From: Dokdonella_A sp963834755
Lineage (GTDB): Bacteria; Pseudomonadota; Gammaproteobacteria; Xanthomonadales; Rhodanobacteraceae
Assembly: GCA_963834755.1 (NCBI GenBank)
Contig: CAWICQ010000009.1
Location: 124,001-188,000 of the forward strand
Direction of reading: 5' to 3'
DNA: 64,000 nt
Shown here: one piece after another, positions 57,551 to 64,000 of the stretch
Layout: the number at the start of each line of letters is the position of its first letter
Numbering within the stretch: position 1 is the first letter of the stretch
Position numbers and translations under genes: made by a program
The notes under the pieces: model-generated
Told to the model about the DNA's origin: nothing
Seen by the model: only the letters and a program-made list of their open reading frames with translations
Database searches by the model: none

Positions 57551-57723
57551 CACAACACTCCTAATTTGACCACAGGGCTTTTTGCTTTACCGCCAACCTC
57601 ACTCCGAAACGTATGGAGCCCCACCTTGGCAGGGTTAGGTTAGGCAACAGCGCCGCCATGTTAAGGCAAAGGAAACGGCGTGCAATCCCCGTCTCTTTGC
57701 GTCACTTCTGGCTGCGAATTCAA

Positions 57724-58140
57724 TTACTTGGGTAGAAAATACCAGCCGTTGTCGACGTGTACCCAGATCTCACTTTGAGTGCTGGTTGTCTCGATCGGCT
57801 TGCCAGTCGTGCCCGCTCTGGCCATGGCGACAGAGTACCTCACATCGATGTAGACCTTGCAGCGATCAGCATCACACTCCTTGCGATTGAACTTTGCGGC
57901 GAGCCATTTCACGGGCCGGTTATTCATCAGCGCTGCATAGCTCTCACGCGTTTGCGTTTCGCGCGTGCCGGGACTGAGATAGTCGTACGCCTTTTCCGCC
58001 TGATGTGCGATGAGATAGTTCCAGCGTTCGACCGCGCGCGTGTCGACTTCCGCCGCGTTGTCCTTGTTGCCGAGACTGCAGCCGCCGAGCAATAGCGCGA
58101 GCGCGCCGAGCGTCGCGAGTCGGGGGCGATCAATGATCAT
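57724..58140 (-). CDS. Small lipoprotein overlapping gspD
   Basis: The protein has 138 residues. The lipobox LLLGGC at about 16-21 gives a mature lipoprotein. The rest is a compact alpha-beta domain (AVERWNYLIAHQAEKAYDYL, CDADRCKVYIDVRYSVAMA, SEIWVHVDNGWYFLPK) resembling NTF2-like folds. Its start overlaps the gspD stop by eleven bases, so it is co-translated with the secretin. A pilotin-like role for secretin assembly is possible but not shown by sequence. A Cys pair at CDADRC could form a disulfide. Confidence 0.75.
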   Translation of the reverse strand: MIIDRPRLATLGALALLLGGCSLGNKDNAAEVDTRAVERWNYLIAHQAEKAYDYLSPGTRETQTRESYAALMNNRPVKWLAAKFNRKECDADRCKVYIDVRYSVAMARAGTTGKPIETTSTQSEIWVHVDNGWYFLPK

Positions 58141-60550
58141 GCGGCGTGTCCTCTTGCTGCTTGAGTGGTTCGGTGGCTGCGGGTGTCGGATGTTGCGAGG
58201 CGGCGGCGGCGACTGTGGCGGCGGCGCTGGCGGATGCGCGCTGCGACTGATTCATTTCGTTGCGCATCGGCGCCAGCGACTGGAACTGGCGCGTGTATTC
58301 CTCGGTCACCTGGCGTCCTTCGTCGCTGTTCTTGATGACACGCGGCGTGATCAGCACGATCAATTCGGTGCGATCGTTGTGATTCTTCGTGTTGCCGAAG
58401 AGGTTCCTCAGAAACGGAACCTTGCTGATCAGCGGCAGTCCCGCCTGGCTTTGAGTTTGATTGTCCTGGATGAGTCCGCCGAGCAGCAGCGTCTCGCCGC
58501 TCTGCACAGCGACCTGTGTCTGGATCAGGCGCTGATTGATCGGCGGATTGCCGCCGGTGACGGCCGGTGCACCGGGATTGCTGACTTCCTGCTGGATGTC
58601 GAGATAGACGAGGCCGCCCGGATTCACGCGCGGCTTCACGTCGAGCGTGACGCCGGTGTTGAGGTATTGCACCGAACCGGTCGTTCGCCGAGCGACGGTC
58701 GTGCCGTTCGTGTTCGGATCGTGCCGAGTCCGTTGTAGTAAGTCTGCACGACCGGGATCTGCTGGCCGACGTTGATCTGCGCTTCCTGATTGTTCGCAAC
58801 GAGCAATGACGGCGCGGCAAGCGATTTCGCCTGCCCGTTCGTCTCGAGCGCGTCGATCGCAACTTCGAAATTCTTGTTCAGGAACGAATAGAAGAATCCG
58901 CTGTTGTTGGTCGGAGTGACGTTGCCGTTCGCGCCGAGTCGAAGCGGTGACGATCATGAGAATTGCCGGTGAAGCTGGACCGGATCCCGGCGGATATGCA
59001 TAAGGATATTGCCGTTGGCCTGCGCCGAACCGGTCGCAGTGCCGATCAAGCCGGCGAGATACCACTGCACGCCAAAATTCAGATCGCCGGTGAGCGAAAC
59101 CTCGAGAATGCGCGCTTCGATCTGCACCTGCAGCGGCACGACGTCGAGCTTCTTGATCGCTGCTTCGATGCGCGACCATTCGCTCGGCGTCGCCTGGATC
59201 ATCAGCTGATTGTTTTCCTCGATCGCCGAGATGCGGATGTCCGTTTCCGGTCTTGCCCTGCCCCGCCGCCCGGTCGCGGTCGGCGTGCTCGTTCCGGCTG
59301 CCGGCGCGCTCTTTTCGCGGTCCGATTGCGGGCGCAGCGAATTCTGATAGCTCATCGTGCTGTTCGATGCTCCGCCGACGCTGCTGCCGCCGCGGCCGCC
59401 GAGCGTGGTCGGACGCAATCCCGGCGCGACGCTGCCGGTGGTGCTGCGATGCGAGCTGCCGGTCGTGGTGCCGAGGAAGATCTGGCTGAGATAATCGGCG
59501 AGGTCGGGCGCTTTTAGATTTTTCACGTTGTATACATAGAGCTGCGTCGCGTTCTCGGCGCCGCCGCGATCGAGGCGATACAGCCACTCCTCGGCGCTCT
59601 TGAGGTATTCGGGCTGCGGCGTGATCACGACCAGCGCATTGGTCTGCTCGATCGGCATGAAACGGAACATGCCGGCCAGCGGCGATTCGCCTTCGGTGCC
59701 GAAAATCTTGAGCAGATCCGGCAAGAGCTTGGTGACGTCGACGTGCTGCAGCGTGTACACGCCGACCGACATGCCCTTCAGCCAATCGACGTCGAACGTC
59801 TCGATCGTCTGCTGATAGTTCTGCAGCTCCTCCGCCGTGCCCGCCATGACCAGCAGGCTGCGGTTCGGATCGATGTTGATGAACGCCTCGGGCCTCGCGT
59901 ACGGCTTCATGAGCTTGGCCATTTCGCTCGGCGAGACGTATTGCAGCGGAAAGATGCGCAGCTCGTAGCCCTTGGCCGAAGCCGCCGGCGCGGTGCTCGG
60001 CGCGAGCCGGCCCGCGATCGCATCCTTGGTCGCCAGCACCGTATAGCGGCCGTTCTGCTGCACGAGGCTGACGCCGTTCGCCGACAGCAGCGTCTGCAGC
60101 ACCGGCAACGCGTCGGAGCGGCGGATCGGCTTCGACGTCGAGAACGTGACGTTGCCGCCGACGTTCGGCGCAATCGTGTAGTTCTCCTGCAGCAGATCGC
60201 CGAGGATCGCCTTGATCACGGCCTGGATCGGCTGATTCTCGAAATTGAAGACGACATCGGCCTCGCCGCTGCCGGTCGTCCTGACCGTCCGGCTGCTTGG
60301 TGAAGAACTTGCCGGTGCCGACTTGCAGTTCGGGCTTGGGCGGCTCCTGGTCCGAAAGCGCCTGCGAGGAAATCGAAATGCCGGTCTCCGGTCCGCTCGA
60401 TTCGATCGGCGCAGCCGGCTTCAACACCGTGTCCGGCGTCAGAATGTCGGTCTTCGCCGCTTGTTCGGGGTGCTTTTCGGGCGATGTCGCGCAACCGGCC
60501 AGCAGCACGAGCGCGCAGGCGGTCAGCGGGGCAATCAATCTAGAGGGCAC
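58130..60550 (-). CDS. gspD: Type II secretion secretin GspD, three frameshifts
   Basis: GspD is the outer-membrane channel of the type II system. The GTG at 60550 starts a lipoprotein signal (CALVLLAGC). N0/N1-like segments AVIKAILGDLLQENYTIAPN, LRIFPLQYVSPSEMAKLM and AGTAEELQNYQQTIETFDVD follow in the second frame. The secretin core continues (VEVSLTGDLNFGVQWYL) until a shift near 58955 leads to NSGFFYSFLNKNFEVAIDAL and VQTYYNGLGT, and a final shift near 58715 gives LDIQQEVSNPG and GETLLLGGLIQDNQTQSQAG. Three same-direction shifts equal three extra bases. All expected segments are present once joined. Confidence 0.88.
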   Translation of the reverse strand: MPSRLIAPLTACALVLLAGCATSPEKHPEQAAKTDILTPDTVLKPAAPIESSGPETGISISSQALSDQEPPKPELQVGTGKFFTKQPDGQDDRQRRGRCRLQFRESADPGRDQGDPRRSAAGELHDCAERRRQRHVLDVEADPPLRRVAGAADAAVGERRQPRAAERPLYGAGDQGCDRGPARAEHRAGGFGQGLRAAHLSAAIRLAERNGQAHEAVREARGVHQHRSEPQPAGHGGHGGGAAELSADDRDVRRRLAEGHVGRRVHAAARRRHQALAGSAQDFRHRRRIAAGRHVPFHADRADQCAGRDHAAARIPQERRGVAVSPRSRRRRERDAALCIQREKSKSARPRRLSQPDLPRHHDRQLASQHHRQRRAGIASDHARRPRRQQRRRSIEQHDELSEFAAPAIGPRKERAGSRNEHADRDRAAGQGKTGNGHPHLGDRGKQSADDPGDAERMVAHRSSDQEARRRAAAGADRSAHSRGFAHRRSEFWRAVVSRRLDRHCDRFGAGQRQYPYAYPPGSGPASPAILMIVTASTRRERQRHSDQQQRILLFVPEQEFRSCDRRARDERAGEIACRAVIARCEQSGSADQRRPADPGRADLLQRTRHDPNTNGTTVARRTTGSVQYLNTGVTLDVKPRVNPGGLVYLDIQQEVSNPGAPAVTGGNPPINQRLIQTQVAVQSGETLLLGGLIQDNQTQSQAGLPLISKVPFLRNLFGNTKNHNDRTELIVLITPRVIKNSDEGRQVTEEYTRQFQSLAPMRNEMNQSQRASASAAATVAAAASQHPTPAATEPLKQQEDTPHDH

Positions 60551-60562
60551 GTGTTTGCTCCG

Positions 60563-61313
60563 TCACTGCTTGGGTGGTGCCGGTGGAGGCGGCGGCGGGG
60601 GCGGTTTGCCTTTGCCGCCCTGTTTGCGGAGATTTTCCGCATCTTCGCGCATCTGGCGACGACGTTCCTCGATGCGCTTGGCGAGGTCGCCCGAATCCGT
60701 TCGCTTGTTGTCTTTCGTATTCGCGCCGCCGGTGGCGGTGGCCCTGGCGGTTGCCGGCGTCGTCGTGCGCGTATTGTGCGGGGGCGCGGGCTTGGGCGGC
60801 TGTGCGACGGAAGTCTCCAACTCGACTTCCGTGCGCTCGTTGGCCGCGCTGCGAAAAACGACGCTGCGCGGCTTGACCTCGACCAGCGTCCAGCTCGCCT
60901 GGTCTCCTTCCAGCGGCATTCCGACCTTCAACGCCACCGACTGGTTCCGCGCCTTGTCCTGCACCATCGCGATCTTGACCGAAGACGTGGACACGATTCC
61001 GGTCAAGGTGATGTTGAGCGGGCTGAGCGGCGCGGAGGCGTCGGCGTCGCTCGCGTCGATCGGCGTCGGCTTGCGGTCTTCGTTGAACAGCGGATGCGCT
61101 TCGACTTCGGCGAATGCCGATGCCGGCGGCAACTTCAGCGGCTTGTCGTCGATCGTGCCGCCACCCGGCAACGACGGCGCGCTCGATGGATCGTCCGGCG
61201 CCCAGCCATAGCCGCGTCCGACGCCCGCATATTGCAGCAAGCGCAACCAGCACCAGGAAACCGCAAGTGGCGCCCAGTGCCGTCGTCGTCAGTCGCGCGA
61301 CGCGCACGTTCAT
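60563..61313 (-). CDS. gspN: Type II secretion protein GspN, one frameshift
   Basis: GspN (XpsN-type) is the accessory component in xanthomonad systems. The start MNVRVARLTTTALGATCGFL at 61313 gives a membrane helix; near 61235 the frame shifts so that LRLLQYAGVGRGYGWAPDDP follows. The conserved PDZ-like/HR domain AEVEAHPLFNEDRKPTPID and LTGIVSTSSVKIAMVQDKAR is visible, then a Pro-rich tail (KGKPPPPPPPPAPPKQ). It overlaps the gspM stop by four bases and precedes gspD, matching the order L-M-N-D. Confidence 0.8.
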
Positions 61314-61939
61314 TTCGCCGCCTTCGGTTGCGGCGGCGCCTTGCCGGGCTGGCGCAGGTAGCCGGTCAAATTGAAGCGCACGTCGAGCGGACTCGCCGCG
61401 ACTTTGCTGCCCGGCGGCTGATAGCTCTGCTGCTTGTAGATCATGATCTGGTCTACGAACAGATACGGCTTGCTGTTCTCCAGATCGTAGAGGATCGCCG
61501 CGAGCGGTTCGAGATCGCAGCGCAGTCGCGCCTGCACCGTGACGTGCTTGTACAACTCCTCTTCGCCGCCGTTGTACGGCTGCGCGCCGTTCGACGAGCA
61601 GCGCTTTTCGTCCTTGGCGTGATCGGTGATCGCCTGGTTGAGACGCTGGATCAGCCAGGCCGACGCCGCGTTCTGATCGGTGTCGGTGAGAAACGCCTGA
61701 TTGCTCTGCTCGCGCGCATGAATCGCGGCGAGCCGCTGTTCGATCTCGGGTTTCTGCGCGGCCGCCTGGCGGAAGCGCAGTTGCTGATCGCGAAGATCCT
61801 GCATCTCCGCGCGGAATTGCAGATGCGGCGCGACAAACCACCAGTGAATGCCGATCAGATACACGAGCAGCAGCACGATCAGCAGGATCACCACCGCGAG
61901 GAAGCGGCCGTCTCTGGGCTTGGATCTACTTGCCGCCAT
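61310..61939 (-). CDS. gspM: Type II secretion protein GspM
   Basis: GspM is a 209-residue bitopic inner-membrane scaffold. A membrane helix at about 13-36 (FLAVVILLIVLLLVYLIGIHW) is followed by a coiled-coil-like stretch (DQQLRFRQAAAQKPEIEQRL) and a ferredoxin-like domain. It overlaps gspL upstream and gspN downstream. The CSSNGAQPYNGG loop with a paired later Cys may form a periplasmic disulfide. No defect was seen. Confidence 0.85.
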   Translation of the reverse strand: MAASRSKPRDGRFLAVVILLIVLLLVYLIGIHWWFVAPHLQFRAEMQDLRDQQLRFRQAAAQKPEIEQRLAAIHAREQSNQAFLTDTDQNAASAWLIQRLNQAITDHAKDEKRCSSNGAQPYNGGEEELYKHVTVQARLRCDLEPLAAILYDLENSKPYLFVDQIMIYKQQSYQPPGSKVAASPLDVRFNLTGYLRQPGKAPPQPKAAK

Positions 61940-63289
61940 GGCTCGGATCCTTGTGCATGGCGCGCTGTTGCTGCTGCTGTTGCTGCGTGCGTTGCCTGTC
62001 TCGCGCCGCCGCTCCGTCCATCACCGGAACGTTCTTCTTTGGCGAGTCCGGTTTCGCGCCGGTCTTGGCCGCGTCCGTTTTCTTCGGTGCGTCCGGCGTT
62101 GCGGCGTCGTGCTTGTCTGCCGCGGTCGCGTCGGACGCAGACGTCATTTTCGCGGCCGTCGGCGCGCCGTTGCAGGGCTTGGCGTCCGCCGTGATCTGAA
62201 AGCGTTCCTTGCCCGTGCGCGCGTCGGGTTGAATCTGGCCTTGCAATCGCGGATCGCCAAGGCATGCCGAAGAGCCGAGCAGCGAGATCAGCTTCGCCGC
62301 CTCCTTCGCTTGACCCTGCAACTGGATCTCGCCGTTCTCGATCTGCAGTCGCTCGAGGAACGTGTCTTCCGGAAGCCGGCGACTCAAATCGTCGAGCACT
62401 GCGACCGTGAGCGGACTATTGCGCTTCTTGTCGCTGAGAAAATTCGCGCCGGCGACGGAATCGGCGAGCGTCTTGCGCAGCGCCGCGACCTGGCGCGCTT
62501 CGACATTGGATTTCTCCACTTCGGCGCGCATCGACTCGACAGCAGCCGCGCGATTGGTCAGCGACTCGTCCATGTTGACGAAGAGCAGCACCACGGCGAG
62601 CGCGGCGAGTCCGAGATTCAGCGGCAGGCGCATGTCGCGCCGGCGTGCGCGGCGTTCCAGCGGCAAGTAGATTGATCTGGCGACGCTCGCCGCCCGGCGC
62701 TGCGCGCCATGCGTCGACACCATCGAGCGCCGATGCGCCGGCCGGCAACGCGCCGATTTCCTGATCGAGCTGAGCGCGCGGCAGCAGCACGAGCTCGACG
62801 ACGAAGATTGCGCCCGCTCGCGTCGCGTCCGAGCACGCGACTGTCGAAGTAGATCTGGTCGGCCTTGAAGGGCGTCTGCCGATCCATCTCGAACGCGAGC
62901 ACCTGGCGCAGGTTGTCTTCTGCGGCCGCCGGCAGAGTCAGGTTCCGCTGCAGCACGCGCTCGGCCGGAATGCACAGGATCGTGCGCACCGAAGGATCGT
63001 CGATGGCCGCGCGCAGGCGCTGAAATTCCGCGCCCTGCGCTTCGGTCGGCAGCGTGCGCGCGATGCGTCCGTATTCGCTTGCATGATCGGCGCGTTCGCG
63101 CCATACGATCATCTCGTCGCCGCGCAAGTCGAGCAGCAGCGATTCCGAGCGTTCCTCGACGAGCGTGCGCCAACGCGGCGGCAGGCACGCGACCAGCTGG
63201 CGGCCCCACCACGCGAAGTAGCCCGGCAGCGGCGTCTTGGCAAGACGCGTCCGCAGACGAGCCAGTTGTCTGTCGATAACGGGATTCAC
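61926..63289 (-). CDS. gspL: Type II secretion protein GspL, two frameshifts
   Basis: GspL links the secretion ATPase to the inner-membrane platform. The start MNPVIDRQLARLRTRLAKTP and an actin-like cytoplasmic domain (LLLDLRGDEMIVWRERADHA, TILCIPAERVLQRNLTLPAA, RQVLAFEMDRQTPFKADQIY) are followed by shifts near 62828 and near 62667. The membrane helix (LNLGLAALAVVLLFVNMDES), the periplasmic domain and a long polyAla/Gln tail follow in the third frame. Length is 3n+2, consistent with two extra bases. The low-complexity C-terminal tail (AATPDAPKKTDAAKTG, TQQQQQQQRAMHKD) is unusual. Confidence 0.83.
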
Positions 63290-63294
63290 GAGAG

Positions 63295-64000
63295 TTAAGA
63301 GGCTTCCCCATCCCGCCAGCGCAGGATCACGAACGGCCGGCCGGCCGCGCTGACCCCACCCATGCGGATGGTTGCATCGAGGACCGTGCTGGCGCCGTTC
63401 GGCAGCGTGGCACGGGATTTCACACTATACGTGAGGCCGCCGCCAGCTGCCATGACAGGCGTTCCGTCGGGCGCGAGAACGGGCTGCGCACCTGAGCCGG
63501 GAATCTGCGATTGCAGCTGCTGAATGAACTGCTGAATCTGCTCCGGCGATGCATCCGGATACATCGCCTGCAGCGCGACTTCGTTGCCGTAACTCGCGCT
63601 CGGCGAATTGCGGCCGGAATAAATCGTGATGCCGGGCTCGATCTTCTCGTAGAGATCGTAGGTCATGCCGAGCACCTGCTGCAGTTCGGATACGGTATCG
63701 AACGGCGCGTTCTTCGGCGTGTACGAAAGGCCCGCGGCTTTGTAGTCCGCCGCTTCCGCGCCGTTCGGATGCTTCAGGTCGTCCGGATCGCGCCAGTCCT
63801 GAATCGCGTCGGACAACGCCTGCGCCTGATCCATCGGCACGCCGCGGCCCATGAAAAGATTCGTCAGGAGATCGCCGCTCGCGGCGTTGATGTCGATCTT
63901 GCCGGAGTCGTCGGTGATCTCGAGCTCGATCTCCGCGTCGCCGTAGCCGAAGCGATACGGCCGGCCGTCGGCCATCCAGCGCTGCGCGGGATCGGTCTTG
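63295..64000 (-). CDS. gspK: Type II secretion minor pseudopilin GspK, C-terminal part
   Basis: The frame remains open at the window edge, so the N-terminal prepilin signal lies outside; 234 residues are visible. GspK caps the pseudopilus tip. Seen are YGDAEIELEITDDSGKIDIN, VPMDQAQALSDAIQDWRDPD (the helix-hairpin domain) and the C-terminal beta part (GGGLTYSVKSRATLPNGAST). It is followed by gspL six bases later. Confidence 0.88.
   Translation of the reverse strand, partial: KTDPAQRWMADGRPYRFGYGDAEIELEITDDSGKIDINAASGDLLTNLFMGRGVPMDQAQALSDAIQDWRDPDDLKHPNGAEAADYKAAGLSYTPKNAPFDTVSELQQVLGMTYDLYEKIEPGITIYSGRNSPSASYGNEVALQAMYPDASPEQIQQFIQQLQSQIPGSGAQPVLAPDGTPVMAAGGGLTYSVKSRATLPNGASTVLDATIRMGGVSAAGRPFVILRWRDGEAS

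Noticed and set aside
62416..62790. A separate small gene between gspL halves
   Set aside because: It supplies the middle of GspL in the third reading frame; the continuity of the protein argues for frameshifts in one gene.

Overview
The window is high-GC, densely coded chromosomal DNA of a gammaproteobacterium. Gene content and order point to the Xanthomonadales (Lysobacterales), probably Rhodanobacteraceae-like; this is inferred from gene order and protein features, not from a search. The pointers are pilC-pilD-coaE, a Nudix-ThiE fusion near secA, a type II secretion cluster in the Xanthomonas order K-L-M-N-D, RibB fused to a degenerate RibA-like domain, and many short GC-rich dispersed repeats between genes.

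Layout. 1-2.2 kb: end of pilC, then pilD and coaE. 2.2-8.6 kb (minus): a flippase-like membrane protein, a methyltransferase, a glycosyltransferase, a Nudix/ThiE fusion and secA. 8.9-28 kb: an M23 peptidase and a DciA-like protein, lpxC, then the whole division and cell-wall (dcw) cluster on the minus strand (mraZ, rsmH, ftsL, ftsI, murE, murF, mraY, ftsW, murG, murC, ddlB, ftsQ, ftsA, ftsZ), most genes overlapping by 1-4 bases. Four 10-bp-spaced MraZ boxes lie just upstream of mraZ. 28.7-34.3 kb: rnpB, a PLP decarboxylase, rsmI, and lpoA-yraN-dolP-like. 34.3-44.1 kb: an FAD-linked oxidase, then on the minus strand glyA, a stand-alone glutaminase, nrdR, ribD, ribE, ribBA, ribH, nusB, thiL and pgpA. 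44.3-47 kb: ettA and pyrF. 47-56 kb: two paralogous secreted proteins of unknown function flanking an ABC-dependent surface-polysaccharide operon (wzm-wzt-methyltransferase-two glycosyltransferases) and a PpiC-type foldase. 56-64 kb: an unknown secreted protein with a strong terminator, a lipoprotein, and gspD, N, M, L and partial K.

Three themes stand out. First, dispersed repeats have entered the division cluster: a roughly 55-residue repeat-derived insert in MurE, repeat-derived ends on FtsQ and Ddl, and a tandem array in the ftsA-ftsZ spacer. Second, about fifteen frameshifts lie outside the dcw cluster, in LPG-synthase-like, FAD oxidase, thiL, ribBA, glyA, the 56-kb secreted protein, gspD, gspN and gspL. 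Nearly all fit a single extra base and several are in essential genes, so assembly or sequencing error is the simplest explanation. Third, the paired secreted proteins lie near both a polysaccharide export operon and a type II secretion system, which suggests an extracellular or cell-surface role. No tRNA, rRNA, insertion sequence, CRISPR array or prophage was seen.
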